64,000 bases of DNA from Streptomyces zhihengii (GCF_016919245.1 NZ_JAFEJA010000001.1:3772001-3836000), one strand, 5' to 3'. Positions 37,039 to 46,373 are shown, counted from the stretch's first letter. A program made the numbers and translations. Notes: generated by a model from the sequence alone, not told the origin.

Positions 37039-37263
37039 TCAGGGCAGCAGCTCCAGCGGCTCGTACTGGTGCGGCCGCCCGCCCGTCCACTCCACCGCGG
37101 TCGGGTCCTCCAGCGACACCGGGCCCGTCCCGCCCGCGCGCCGGATCAGGGCCAGCACCTCCTCGTCGGAGTGGGCGAGCCCCATGATCCGGCCGCGCAC
37201 GGTGACGCGCCGGCCGCCCGTGGGGGAGATCCGGTGCACGACGATCGGCGGGGTACCGGCCAT
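37039..37263 (-). CDS. Small conserved actinobacterial protein
   Basis: The 74-residue protein starts MAGTPPIVVHRISPTGGRRV and ends GRPHQYEPLELLP. A compact beta-alpha-beta unit seems likely (VTVRGRIMGLAHSDEEVLALIRRAG, then AVEWTGGRPHQY). The sequence has the look of a small conserved streptomycete hypothetical protein. No domain name or function is recognised. The ribosome site is poor. It lies divergent from the PL8 lyase gene. Confidence 0.6.
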   Translation of the reverse strand: MAGTPPIVVHRISPTGGRRVTVRGRIMGLAHSDEEVLALIRRAGGTGPVSLEDPTAVEWTGGRPHQYEPLELLP

Positions 37264-37330
37264 GTCTCCAGCGTGCTCCGGCGCCGCGCCGCTGCCAAGC
37301 CCGCGGTGCCCGCGGACCGGTCCGTCACCG

Positions 37331-37378
37331 TTGACACCGCCCCCACCCGTTGCTTGGATGCGCCGCAAGCGCTTTCCG
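37331..37378 (+). promoter_or_regulatory. Promoter with LacI-type operator in front of the PL8 lyase gene
   Basis: A consensus -35 TTGACA (37331-37336), 17-base spacer and -10 TTGGAT (37354-37359) are followed by GCAAGCGCTTTCC, whose core AAGCGCTT (37367-37374) is the classic LacI-family palindrome. The operator would cover the start point and early transcript, a roadblock arrangement. The gene encoding the LacI protein is not in the window. Confidence 0.65.
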
Positions 37379-37408
37379 GCCGAACCCGCCGACCCCCTGG
37401 AGCGTCCG

Positions 37409-39964
37409 GTGCACTTCTCTCGTCGCGCCCTGCTGTCCCTCTTCCCCGCGGCGACCGTGCTCGCCGTGGCCGCCCCCGGAGCGCAGGCCGCGCCACCGCC
37501 GGGCGCCGCCGCCGCGGGCGGGGCCGCCGACCGGGCGCGGCTGCTGGCCAACACCCTCGCCGTGTTCGCCGGGACCGAGGAGTCCAACGCCCGGCCCGAG
37601 GTCGCCGCCAAGCTCGCCGCCGTCGAGGCGACGGCGCTGACCCGGCTGGCCGCGATGGACGGCGCGGGAGCGGGCGAGATCTTCCGCGGCATGCCGCTGG
37701 GCACCAGCGACCCGGACCTCGCGCGGACGTACCAGTACCTCTGCGAGATCGCGCTCGCCGTCCGCGCCCCCGGCCCCGCCCCGTCCCGGGTGCGCGGCGA
37801 CCGGGCGGTCGCCGCGCGGGTGATCGACGCGCTGGTCCGGCTGCACGACACCTGGTACGGCGACCAGTCCCGGGGCTACTACGGCAACTGGTTCACCTGG
37901 GAGATCGGCATCTCCACCCAGGTCGGCAAGTGCCTGGTCCTGCTGCGGGACGAGATCGCCGCCCACCGCCCCGACCTGCCGGCCGTCTACACCGCGTCGA
38001 TGGACGCCTATCTGCGCAACGGCAGCGACGGCGACGTCGATCTCGACTCCCGCTTCCACACCGGCGCCAACCTCGCCGACATCACCACCAACCGGATCCT
38101 CCAGGGAGCCGTGCTCGGCGACGACGCCCGGATCGCCAAGGCCGTCGCCGACCAGCTCACGGTGTTCGCCACCATCGACCCGTACGAGCTGCGGCACGGT
38201 GTCACCGACGGCTTCTACGCGGACGGCTCCTTCATCCAGCACGCCTCCGTGGCCTACACCGGCTCGTACGGCAAGGGGCTGCTGACGCGGGTCGTGCAGA
38301 CCGTCAAGATCCTCGACGGGACGGGCTGGTCGGGCGGCGGCGAGCTTCCCGGCACGGTGCGCCGCTGGGTCACCGACGGGTTCGCCCCGCTGATCCACGA
38401 GGGCTGGATGATGGAGGCGGTCAAGGGCCGGGGGGTGTCACGGACCGGGACCGGCTACGCCGACACCGCGGCCGTCGTGGAGGCCGTCGTCGACCTCTGC
38501 GCCCATGTGCCGCCCGGCGAGGCCGAGGCCCTGGCCGGCTGGGTCAAGCAGGTGCACGGGACCTCGCCGGCCCCGCTGAACCCGGCCGCCTTCGTCTCCC
38601 CGGTGAGCGTCGCCCGCTACGCCGACGTCCTCGCCTCCTCCGTCCCGGCGCGGGACCTCACCCCGCCCGCCCACCACGCCGCCTTCAACGCCATGGACCG
38701 GACCGTCCACCGGCGCCCCGGCTGGACCTTCGCGCTGTCCCGCACCTCCTCGCGGATCAGCAGGTACGAGTACATGAGCGGCGAGAACCTGACGCCCTGG
38801 TTCCAGGGCGACGGCGCCCACCACCTCTACCTGTCGGGCCAGGACCAGAGCCGCGTGTACGGGATCGACCACCTCACCGTCGTCGACCCGCTGCGGCTCG
38901 CCGGGGTCACCGCCCCCGTGGAACCCCGCCGCACCGTCCCCGAGCTGTACGGCACCCTCTGGTACGACAACCCGGAGCGCGGCTTCACGGCCTCCTCCGA
39001 GGCGCAGAACACCTACGTCTACTTCCCGCGCGGCACCGAAGCCCACTCGGGCGGGGCCCGGCTCGGCGCGTACGGCACCGCCGCGATGGTCCTCGGCGAC
39101 GACGCCGCGTACGCCGCGGACCGCGCCGGGCTGCTGCCCGACGACTTCGTCACCCACCGCGGCGCGCGGGGCACCAAGTCGTGGTTCATGTTCGACGACG
39201 AGATCGTCGTGCTCGCCGCCGGTGTGGGCGACCCGGCCGGCCGGCCGGTGACCACCACCCTCGACACCCGGATCGCGGCACCGGACACCGAGGTCGCCCT
39301 CACCGGCGAACTCCGCGGCGGCGCGCCCTGGGAGGGCACCGGCACCGCACCGCTGGCCTGGCTGCGCTGGGCCGATCCCGCCGAGGACACCGCCGTCGGC
39401 TACGCCCTGCTCTCCGGTCCGCCCGTCACCGCCGGCCTCGCCACCGTGACCCGCAGCCGCCGGACGGTACGGCTCACCAACCCGGACACCCCGGTCACCA
39501 GGCAGGTCTTCACCCTCGGCGTCGACCAGCGGGCCGGCGGCCCGCCGGTCTCCTTCGCCTACGCGCTGGTGCCGGGTGCCACGGCCCGCCGGCTGCGGTC
39601 GTACGCGGGCGGACCGCTGACGGTGCTCGCCAACACCACCCGGCTCCAGGCCGTCCGCCACGCCCGTCTCGGGCTGCTCGCCGTGAACACCTTCACGCCC
39701 GGGACGCACCGCACCGCGGGCCTGGCGGTCGACGGCCCGGCGTCCGTCCTCGTCCGCAGGACCCCGGACGGCGCGACCTCGCTCGCCGTCGCCGACCCCA
39801 CGACGGAGCGCGACACCGTGTCGGTCACCCTGCACGGCCGCCGGCTGCGGGCGGTCCACGCCGACCCGGGCGTCCGCGCCGTCCCCGTGCCCGGCGGCAC
39901 CCGCGTCGAGGTGACGACCCGTCACCGCTACGGCCGGAGCCTGGAGGCGACACTGCGGCCGTGA
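37409..39964 (+). CDS. Secreted polysaccharide lyase family 8 (hyaluronate/chondroitin/xanthan lyase type)
   Basis: The 851-residue secreted enzyme has a Tat-like signal (VHFSRRALLSLFPAATVLAV, cleavage after AQA). An alpha/alpha-toroid catalytic domain spans about 45-400, followed by beta-sandwich domains. Family catalytic residues are visible: Asn in FHTGANLADITTNRI, His and Tyr in DGSFIQHASVAYTGSYGKGL, and Arg/Glu in SRISRYEYMSGEN. PL8 enzymes cleave uronate-containing polysaccharides by beta-elimination; the exact polymer is not determinable here. GTG at 37409 has GGAG at 7 bases. Regulation by a LacI-type repressor is suggested by the upstream operator. Confidence 0.9.
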   Translation: MHFSRRALLSLFPAATVLAVAAPGAQAAPPPGAAAAGGAADRARLLANTLAVFAGTEESNARPEVAAKLAAVEATALTRLAAMDGAGAGEIFRGMPLGTSDPDLARTYQYLCEIALAVRAPGPAPSRVRGDRAVAARVIDALVRLHDTWYGDQSRGYYGNWFTWEIGISTQVGKCLVLLRDEIAAHRPDLPAVYTASMDAYLRNGSDGDVDLDSRFHTGANLADITTNRILQGAVLGDDARIAKAVADQLTVFATIDPYELRHGVTDGFYADGSFIQHASVAYTGSYGKGLLTRVVQTVKILDGTGWSGGGELPGTVRRWVTDGFAPLIHEGWMMEAVKGRGVSRTGTGYADTAAVVEAVVDLCAHVPPGEAEALAGWVKQVHGTSPAPLNPAAFVSPVSVARYADVLASSVPARDLTPPAHHAAFNAMDRTVHRRPGWTFALSRTSSRISRYEYMSGENLTPWFQGDGAHHLYLSGQDQSRVYGIDHLTVVDPLRLAGVTAPVEPRRTVPELYGTLWYDNPERGFTASSEAQNTYVYFPRGTEAHSGGARLGAYGTAAMVLGDDAAYAADRAGLLPDDFVTHRGARGTKSWFMFDDEIVVLAAGVGDPAGRPVTTTLDTRIAAPDTEVALTGELRGGAPWEGTGTAPLAWLRWADPAEDTAVGYALLSGPPVTAGLATVTRSRRTVRLTNPDTPVTRQVFTLGVDQRAGGPPVSFAYALVPGATARRLRSYAGGPLTVLANTTRLQAVRHARLGLLAVNTFTPGTHRTAGLAVDGPASVLVRRTPDGATSLAVADPTTERDTVSVTLHGRRLRAVHADPGVRAVPVPGGTRVEVTTRHRYGRSLEATLRP

Positions 39965-39980
39965 ACCCCGGGCCCGTACC

Positions 39981-40016
39981 CCGGACCCCGGCGCGATGCC
40001 GGGGGCCGGGGTCCGG
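39981..40016. terminator. Hairpin between convergent PL8 and MHS transporter genes
   Basis: CCGGACCCCGGC and GCCGGGGTCCGG form a perfect 12-bp stem with a 12-base loop between the two stop codons. Confidence 0.8.
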
Positions 40017-40024
40017 TGGGGCCG

Positions 40025-41458
40025 TCAGACCGTGTCGAGGTCCCGGTCGCCGGTCTCCGGCAGCGCCAGCACGCACAGCAGCGACAGCAGCGCCATGGAG
40101 CTCATGAACCAACCGCCCACCGCCGGGCTGTAGTTCTCCGCGAGCGCGGTCACGATCAGCGGGGCCGCCGCCCCGCCGAGCACCCCGCCGAGGTTGTACG
40201 AGACGCCGGCGCCCGAGTAGCGCACCCGGGTGCTGAACAGCTCGGGCATGTAGGCGCCCGCCGGGCCGTAGATGATGCCCATGCAGAGCAGCGCCCCGCT
40301 CAGGGCCACGGCGATCAGCACGTAGTTCCCCGTGTCCAGCAGCGGGAACAGCACCGCGCCCCAGACCACGCCGAACAGGGCGCCGGCGATGATCAGTCTG
40401 CGCCGTCCCACGCGGTCGGACCACCGTGCGACGAAGAAGGTCGACAGACCGAGCACCACGACCGCCACCAGGGTCAGGGCGAGCATGTGGTTCTTCGGGA
40501 TGCCGAGGGTGTCCGTCGTGTACGTCATGCAGTAGGTGGCCGCGGTGTAGAACATCACGTACACCACGGTGATCATCCCGGCGCCCAGCAGCATCTCCCT
40601 GGGGTGCAGCCGGAACGCCTCGACCAGCGGGGCCTTCGCGGTCTCCCGCTTGTCCATGACCTTGGCGAACGCCGGGGTCTCGGAGATCTTCAGCCGGATG
40701 ACCAGCCCCACGGCGACCAGCACGAAGGAGAGCAGGAACGGTATCCGCCAGCCCCAGCTCGTGAACGCCTCGTCGCTGAGCACCGACGACATCAGCAGGA
40801 AGGTGCAGGTGGCGGCGAAGTAGCCGGCGGGCGAGCCCATCTGCGGGGCCGCCGCGTACAGTCCGCGCTTCTTCTTCGGCGCGTGTTCGACGGCCAGCAG
40901 CGCCGCGCCGCCCCACTCGCCGCCGAGACCGAGCCCCTGGATCAGCCGGAGCACCACCAGCAGGACCGGCGCGGCGACGCCCAGCGTGTCGTAGCCGGGG
41001 AGCAGCCCGATGCACGCCGTGGAGAGGCCCATCATCAGCAGCGAGGTCACCAGCACGGCCTTGCGGCCGACCCTGTCGCCGAAGTGGCCGAAGATCGCGG
41101 CGCCCAGCGGACGGGCGGCGAAGCCCACCGCGAAGGTGGAGAGCGTGGCCAGGGTGCCGGCGGTCTTGGAGAGCTCGGGGAAGAACGCCTCGTTGAGGAC
41201 GAGCGCGGCCGCGGTGCCGTAGATGTAGTAGTCGTAGAACTCGATGGCGGTGCCGATGAAGCTGGCGGTCGCCACCCGGCGCATGCCGCCGGGCGTCGCG
41301 GCGGTGCCGTCGGGTGCCCCCTCGGGGCCGGGTGTCCCGGCAGCCGCTCCGGCAGGGCCGTCGGGTGCCGCGCCGGACGTCTCGGCAAGGTCGCCGGGCG
41401 GGTTCTCGGGCGCGGACGCCTGCTGTCCTGCGTCGCGCGGCACGGGGGTGCTGCTCAT
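40025..41458 (-). CDS. MFS transporter of the metabolite:H+ symporter (MHS) family
   Basis: The 477-residue protein has a Pro/Ala/Gly-rich cytoplasmic N-terminus (about 1-60) and then twelve membrane segments. MHS signatures are FIGTAIEFYDYYIYGTAAALV in the first segment, GHFGDRVGRKAVLVTSLLMMG in the 2-3 loop and RLIQGLGLGGEWGGAALLAVEHAP in segment 4-5. Relatives import dicarboxylates, shikimate, proline or aromatic acids by proton symport. ATG at 41458 has GGAG 6-7 bases upstream. The PucR-type regulator just upstream on the same strand may control it. Confidence 0.9.
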   Translation of the reverse strand: MSSTPVPRDAGQQASAPENPPGDLAETSGAAPDGPAGAAAGTPGPEGAPDGTAATPGGMRRVATASFIGTAIEFYDYYIYGTAAALVLNEAFFPELSKTAGTLATLSTFAVGFAARPLGAAIFGHFGDRVGRKAVLVTSLLMMGLSTACIGLLPGYDTLGVAAPVLLVVLRLIQGLGLGGEWGGAALLAVEHAPKKKRGLYAAAPQMGSPAGYFAATCTFLLMSSVLSDEAFTSWGWRIPFLLSFVLVAVGLVIRLKISETPAFAKVMDKRETAKAPLVEAFRLHPREMLLGAGMITVVYVMFYTAATYCMTYTTDTLGIPKNHMLALTLVAVVVLGLSTFFVARWSDRVGRRRLIIAGALFGVVWGAVLFPLLDTGNYVLIAVALSGALLCMGIIYGPAGAYMPELFSTRVRYSGAGVSYNLGGVLGGAAAPLIVTALAENYSPAVGGWFMSSMALLSLLCVLALPETGDRDLDTV

Positions 41459-41634
41459 GGGCTGCTCCGGGGGAAGCTGGGGAGAGGGACGCCGCAGGGC
41501 GGCGGCCGGGCTCGGCCGCCGCGTCGTGCGAACGGGGTGTGAACGTAAACCGGCGGGCGGCTCCCGCCCGTTGTCCGCCGGAACAGTCCTCGTTCCCCCG
41601 CGCTGTCGGCCCGGACAGCCGGGGCCCCCGCGTC

Positions 41635-43323
41635 TCAGCCCGTGGGAAACGGCGGCTCGGCCGCGGCCGGACCGTCCAGCGAGAGCCGCAACTGGAGCGT
41701 CGCGGCGAGCCGGTGCTCGGGGTCGTCCAGGTCGAGGCCCGTCAGGGCGACGGCCTTGCGGACGCGGTAGCGCAGGGTGTTGGGATGGACGTTGAGCCGC
41801 TTGGCCACCGGCCCCACGTCGCCGAACGCGTCGAGGTACAGCAGCAGCGACCGGGCGACGTCGGTGCCGTGCTCCATGTCGTGGGCGACCAGCGCCTCGA
41901 CGGCGGGATGCCGGATGTCCGGCCGCTCCCCCAGCGCTTCGAGGACGCCTCGCAGCATCAGCGACGCCGTGAGCCCGCCATGGGTCCCGACGGCGCGCTC
42001 CGGCGTACGGGCGAGCACCTCCAGGCCGTGGTAGCCGCGCAGTTTGACGGCCGGGATCTCGTCCAGCCGCCCGGCCGTGCCGGCGACGACCGCCTGGACC
42101 GGAGTGCGGGTGTGTTGCCGCAGCGCGGTGACGACGTCGCCGGCCCAGCGCACCAGCGCCGCCTCGTCCGACGCCCTGCCCCGCGGGTCCGGCAGCATCG
42201 CGTAGATCTGCCCGCAGGCCAGCGTGACCAGCGCGTTCCTGCGGTACGCCGCCGCGTGCACCGAGACGATCCCGGCCGCCTCCGCCCGCCGCGCGTCCTG
42301 CCACGCGGTGTCCCCGGCGCCCGGCGCCTCACGGAGGTCGATCGCCACCACGGCGGCCTCGGCGGAGGCCGCGATGCCCAGATGGGCGGCGAGGGCGGCC
42401 GAGTTGAAGCGCCCGGTGAGCAGCCCGTGCGCGAGATCGGCCCGCGAGGGGACCCGCGCGGCGGAGTCCCCCTGGTAGTAGTGGTCGACGAGCTGGGAGG
42501 CGGCCAGGCGGGCCGCGCCGCGCAGGGTCTCGCCCGAGCGCCCGGCGAGCGGGCGGGCTCCCTCCTGCACCCAGATCGTGCCCAGCAGCCGGGCCCCGGC
42601 GTTGATGCCGGTGACCAGCCGCCGGCGGATCGCCATGTCCGGCAGCTCCTCGACCTCCACCACGTCGTCGCCGCCGCGCACCCGCCGGTAGACGCCCCAC
42701 TGCCGCAGCAGCGCCAGGTACGACTCCGGGCAGCTGCGCCCGAGGACGGACCGCATCCGCACCTCGTCGGCCTCGTCGACGGGCCCCGCGTAGGCGATGA
42801 CCCGGTGCGCGCTGTCCTCGATGCTGACCACGCCCCGGGTCAGCGTCGCCACCGTCTGCGCCAGCGAGAAGAGGTCGCCCCGCCCCCCGGCCTCGGCGGC
42901 GCCCGTGCGCGCCTCCAGCGCCCCGCGCACCTCGGCCTCCACCTGGTCCCAGCGCAGGCCGGCCGGTATGCCGAGCAGCGCGACCCCGGCGTCCCCGGCG
43001 GCGGCCCGCACCTCCCGGGGCACCGTCCCGTCCGCCCCGGCGCGGACCGCGACGGCCGCCGCGCCCGCCCGCCCGGCCTCCGCCACGACCGCCAGGGCCT
43101 CCGGCCCCCGCGCCCCGACGGCGAGCACCAGCACCCCGGCGGACGGCGGGATCACGTCCCCGGGCTCCACGATGATCACCGAGCGGACGTCCGCGTCCCC
43201 GGCCCCGCCGGCGACGTCCGCGTCCCCGGCGGCCCACACGGCGTCCGCCCCGAGCAGATCCGCCAGCCGCGCCGCCGAGGCAGCCGCCGTGCCGGGAGGA
43301 CCCCAGCTGTCTGTGTCGTTCAC
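41635..43323 (-). CDS. PucR/CdaR family transcriptional regulator
   Basis: The 562-residue regulator has an N-terminal PucR-type sensor domain (about 10-130; VIIVEPGDVIPPSAGVLVL). A GGDEF-like/GAF-like middle follows (about 150-420; LARLTRGVVSIEDSAHRVIAYAG-type region and FNSAALAAHLGIAA). The PucR C-terminal helix-turn-helix is at about 490-540 (DVGPVAKRLNVHPNTLRYRVRKAVALTG). Members activate purine, GABA, proline or dicarboxylate catabolism. The MHS transporter gene lies 176 bases downstream on the same strand and is the likely target. The start is uncertain; GTG at 43323 (VNDTDSWG) is taken, GTG at 43380 also being in frame. Confidence 0.88.
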   Translation of the reverse strand: MNDTDSWGPPGTAAASAARLADLLGADAVWAAGDADVAGGAGDADVRSVIIVEPGDVIPPSAGVLVLAVGARGPEALAVVAEAGRAGAAAVAVRAGADGTVPREVRAAAGDAGVALLGIPAGLRWDQVEAEVRGALEARTGAAEAGGRGDLFSLAQTVATLTRGVVSIEDSAHRVIAYAGPVDEADEVRMRSVLGRSCPESYLALLRQWGVYRRVRGGDDVVEVEELPDMAIRRRLVTGINAGARLLGTIWVQEGARPLAGRSGETLRGAARLAASQLVDHYYQGDSAARVPSRADLAHGLLTGRFNSAALAAHLGIAASAEAAVVAIDLREAPGAGDTAWQDARRAEAAGIVSVHAAAYRRNALVTLACGQIYAMLPDPRGRASDEAALVRWAGDVVTALRQHTRTPVQAVVAGTAGRLDEIPAVKLRGYHGLEVLARTPERAVGTHGGLTASLMLRGVLEALGERPDIRHPAVEALVAHDMEHGTDVARSLLLYLDAFGDVGPVAKRLNVHPNTLRYRVRKAVALTGLDLDDPEHRLAATLQLRLSLDGPAAAEPPFPTG

Positions 43324-43417
43324 CCGAGCAGCGTAGGCACCCGCACTGTGCGCCCCCTGTGGAACGGCGGCACGGCGCACCCGTGGAGCCGGGTACGCCG
43401 TGGCGGGCCGTGCCGAC

Positions 43418-44206
43418 CTACCGGGGGTCGCGGTCGAAGCGGGCCTTGGACCAGCGGTAGCCGAGGACGGTCAGGCCGAGGCACCAGGCGACGGCGATCC
43501 AGCCGTTGGCGCCGATCTCCGTGCCGAGGAGCAGGCCGCGCAGGGTCTCGATGGCCGGGGTGAAGGGCTGGTACTCGGCGACGGGCTGGAACCAGCCGGG
43601 CATGGAGCTCAGGGGGACGAAGGCGCTGGAGATCAGCGGCAGGACGACCAGCGGCAGCGCGTTGTTGGACGCCGCCTCGACGTTCGGGCTGACCAGCCCC
43701 ATCCCGACCGCGATCCAGGTGAACGCCAGGGCCACCAGCGCCATCAGCCCGAACGCCGCCAGCCATTCCAGCACCGTCGCGCCCGTCGAACGGAACCCGA
43801 TCGCCGCCCCGACCCCGCCGACCAGGACCACGCTGGCGACCGACTGCATCACGCTGCCAGCGACATGGCCGAAGAGCACGGACCCGCGGTGGATCGCCAT
43901 GGTGCGGAACCGGGCGATGATGCCCTCGTTCATGTCGTTGGCGACCGACACCGCGGTCCCCACCACGGTCGACCCGATCGTCATCATCAGGATCCCGGGA
44001 ACGATGTAGGCGATGTAGGCCGACCGGCCGCCGCCGCCCTCCAGCCCCGCACTCATCGCGTCCCCGAAGACGAACACGAACAACAGCAGCAGCATGACCG
44101 GCGTCAGCAGCAGGTTCAGCGTCAGCGACGGATAGCGGCGGGCGTGCAGCAGATTGCGGCGCAGCATCGTGGACGAGTCGCGCACGGCGAGGGACAGGGA
44201 GCTCAT
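43418..44206 (-). CDS. ABC-2 type permease (DrrB-like)
   Basis: The 262-residue membrane subunit has six predicted segments. ABC-2 signatures are LLTPVMLLLLFVFVFGDAM, the conserved IVPGILMMTIGSTVVGTAVSVANDMNEGIIARFRTM, and the C-terminal MPGWFQPVAEYQPFTPAIETLRGLL, which is typical of daunorubicin-resistance-type exporters. Its ATG overlaps the stop of the ATPase gene (ATGA), so the pair is translationally coupled. Confidence 0.93.
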   Translation of the reverse strand: MSSLSLAVRDSSTMLRRNLLHARRYPSLTLNLLLTPVMLLLLFVFVFGDAMSAGLEGGGGRSAYIAYIVPGILMMTIGSTVVGTAVSVANDMNEGIIARFRTMAIHRGSVLFGHVAGSVMQSVASVVLVGGVGAAIGFRSTGATVLEWLAAFGLMALVALAFTWIAVGMGLVSPNVEAASNNALPLVVLPLISSAFVPLSSMPGWFQPVAEYQPFTPAIETLRGLLLGTEIGANGWIAVAWCLGLTVLGYRWSKARFDRDPR

Positions 44207-45192
44207 CGGGCGTTCTCCTCGGTCGGGGTGCTGTCGGTGGTGGCGGTGAGGGCGAAGAAGACGTCGTCGAGATCGGGGGTGTGCACGGTCAGTTCGTCGG
44301 CCTCGACGCCGGTGGAGTCCAGCCAGTCGAGGATGGAGCGCAGTTCGCGCTGGGTGCCGTCGCTGGGGATCTGCAGGGCGAGCGCCTCGTCGTCCCGGGT
44401 GGCCTCGCCCAGCGCGGCGGCCGCGGCGCGGTAGGCGTCCGGGTCGGCGAACCGCAGCCGGACGTGGCCGCCGGGGACGAGCCGCTTCAGCTCCTCCGCG
44501 GTGCCCTGGGCCGCGATCCGCCCGTCGTTCAGGACCGCGATCCGGTCCGCGAGCTCGTCGGCCTCCTCCAGGTACTGCGTCGTCAGGAAGACCGTGACCC
44601 CGCCCGTCACCAGCTCGCGGATGATCTTCCACATGGTGTGCCGCGAGCGCGGGTCGAGCCCGGTCGTCGGCTCGTCGAGGAAGATGATCCGCGGCCCGCC
44701 CACCAGCGTCATCGCGATGTCCAGCCGCCGCTTCATGCCGCCCGAGTACGTCGAGGCCGGCCTGCCCGCCGCCGCGGTCAGATCGAACCGCTCCAGCAGC
44801 TCGGCGACCACCCGCCGCCCCTCCGCCTTCGGCAGATGGTGGAGGTCCGCCATCAGGAGCATGTTCTCCTCCCCCGTGATCAGCCCGTCGACGGCCGAGA
44901 ACTGCCCCGTCACACCGATCACGGCACGCACCGCCTGCGGATCCGCCGCCAGATCGTGGCCGCCGACGCGGATCTCCCCCGCGTCGGCGCCCACCAGCGT
45001 CGACAGGATCTTCACCGCCGTCGTCTTGCCCGCCCCGTTCGGACCCAGCAGCGCGAACACCGACCCCGCCGGAATCCGCAGATCCACACCGTCCAGCACC
45101 ACCTTCTCCCCGTAGGACTTGCGCACACCGGTCGCCGTGACGGCGGCGGGAGCCGGCGCATCGATGGTTGTGGACATGACAGAAGAAGCCAT
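44203..45192 (-). CDS. ABC transporter ATP-binding protein (DrrA-like)
   Basis: The 329-residue ATPase has Walker A FALLGPNGAGKTTAVKIL, Q-loop VTGQFSAVDGLITGEEN, signature TYSGGMKRRLDIAMTLV, Walker B IIFLDEPTTGLDPRSR and the switch His position replaced by Gln in FLTTQYLEEAD, which is normal for DrrA. The DrrA-specific C-terminal domain is at about 235-320. It forms an exporter with the overlapping permease. ATG at 45192 has GGGAGG 6 bases upstream. A 37-bp repeat array lies upstream. Confidence 0.93.
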   Translation of the reverse strand: MASSVMSTTIDAPAPAAVTATGVRKSYGEKVVLDGVDLRIPAGSVFALLGPNGAGKTTAVKILSTLVGADAGEIRVGGHDLAADPQAVRAVIGVTGQFSAVDGLITGEENMLLMADLHHLPKAEGRRVVAELLERFDLTAAAGRPASTYSGGMKRRLDIAMTLVGGPRIIFLDEPTTGLDPRSRHTMWKIIRELVTGGVTVFLTTQYLEEADELADRIAVLNDGRIAAQGTAEELKRLVPGGHVRLRFADPDAYRAAAAALGEATRDDEALALQIPSDGTQRELRSILDWLDSTGVEADELTVHTPDLDDVFFALTATTDSTPTEENAR

Positions 45193-45278
45193 GGAAGCCT
45201 CCCTTTCGAGGCCGAAGCGGATGTGAGGTGTCGCGCTGCCGCGCGCCCGGGGATCAGGCGCGCCGCGGTGCCGCGCCG

Positions 45279-45426
45279 GGGCGCGTGAAGCGGTGCGGTA
45301 CCGCGCCCGGCGGCCGGGCGCGTGAAGCGGTGCGGTACCGCGCCCGGCGGCCGGGCGCGTGAAGCGGTGCGGTACCGCGCCCGGCGGCCGGGCGCGTGCA
45401 AGGTTGCGGTACGGCGCCGGGAATCA
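45279..45426. repeat. 37-bp tandem repeat array upstream of the drrAB-like operon
   Basis: Three identical 37-bp copies begin at 45279, 45316 and 45353, each starting GGGCGCGTGAAGCGG and containing the 10-bp palindrome GCGGTACCGC. A diverged copy starts at 45390. Degraded relatives with ATCAGG flank both sides (about 45250 and 45420), giving a higher-order structure through the whole 45193-45527 gap. The only other content of that 335-base gap is the drrA ribosome site. Confidence 0.85.
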
Positions 45427-45527
45427 GGCACCCTGCCGTGCCGCGCCGGGGCGTGTGCAGCGGTGCGGTGCGGTGCCCGGGGGCCTGGCCCGGGCGCGTG
45501 GGGGCCGCGGGGCGAGGGCCCCGGCGG

Positions 45528-46373
45528 TCAGGCGCGGGCGCGGCGTACGTCGATGTTGCCGAAGCGGGTCCTGGCGCGGACCTCGACGGTGCCCTCGGAC
45601 TCCTCCGGAGCCCCGGAAGCGGTGAGCGTGTTGCGCACCTGGCCGCGGCCGGAGCTGACGTCGAGCCAGGCGGCGACGCCCTCGCGGATGCCGACCTCGA
45701 TGGCGCCGAAGCTGGTCTCCAACTGGACCTTCCCTGAGGCCACTTCGGCGACGCGCAGGGTGCCGTGGGCGGTGGTGGCCTCGACCGACGCCTCGGCGCG
45801 CGCGATGTCGATGTCCCCGTTGGCCCCGCGCACCCGCAGGTCGCCCGTCACGGCGCCGACGGTGGTGCTGCCGTGCGAGTTCTTCAGGACGGCGGGACCG
45901 TCGAGCACGCCGACGCGCAGACTGCCGGAGCTGGTGGTGATCTCGGCCGCGCCCTCGACCCGGTCGACGGTGATCGAACCGTGGGACGCGGTCAGATGGA
46001 GCGGCCCGGTCGCGTCGAGGCGCACGTCACCGGACGAGGTCTTCACCCGGACCTCGCCGAGCCGCCCCTCACCGAGCACCTGCGCCCACGCCCCCGTCAC
46101 CGCGACGTCCGAGCCGGTGGGCAGTTCGACCGCCACGTCGACGGTGCCGGTGCGCCCGACGAGGTAGCGCTGCTTGGGCGTCCGGACGGTCAGGACCCCG
46201 CCGGCGAAGGTGACTTCGGCCTGGTCGGCCGCCCGTACGTCCTGGTCCCGCTCGGGGTCGCGGGGCAGGACCTCGACGACCGTGTCGGGGCGCTCGCCGG
46301 CGGAGAAGCGGATGGAGCCGGCCTCCACGTGCGCGGTGGCCGAGATCGGTGCGGGAGTGTCGAAAGAAGGCAT
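45528..46373 (-). CDS. DUF4097 family beta-helix protein
   Basis: The 281-residue protein is built of repeated short beta-strands with alternating Val/Thr/Gly. Examples are VRVKTSSGDVRLDATG, LTASHGSITVDRVEGAAEITTSSGSLRVG and VRGANGDIDIARAEASVEATTAHGTLRV, characteristic of DUF4097 (a putative adhesin-like right-handed beta-helix). It has no signal peptide, so it is probably cytoplasmic. It lies between the RHH protein gene and the DrrAB-type exporter on the same strand. This order probably formed one operon before a MITE and repeats expanded the gaps. Confidence 0.88.
   Translation of the reverse strand: MPSFDTPAPISATAHVEAGSIRFSAGERPDTVVEVLPRDPERDQDVRAADQAEVTFAGGVLTVRTPKQRYLVGRTGTVDVAVELPTGSDVAVTGAWAQVLGEGRLGEVRVKTSSGDVRLDATGPLHLTASHGSITVDRVEGAAEITTSSGSLRVGVLDGPAVLKNSHGSTTVGAVTGDLRVRGANGDIDIARAEASVEATTAHGTLRVAEVASGKVQLETSFGAIEVGIREGVAAWLDVSSGRGQVRNTLTASGAPEESEGTVEVRARTRFGNIDVRRARA

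Noticed and set aside
36701..37408. Upstream in-frame extension of the PL8 lyase by about 236 codons.
   Set aside because: The extension has no protein character, runs through the promoter and operator, and the GTG at 37409 has a ribosome site directly before a signal peptide.
45279..45426. Tandem 37-bp repeats considered as a CRISPR array.
   Set aside because: The copies are directly abutting with no spacers, and no cas gene is present.
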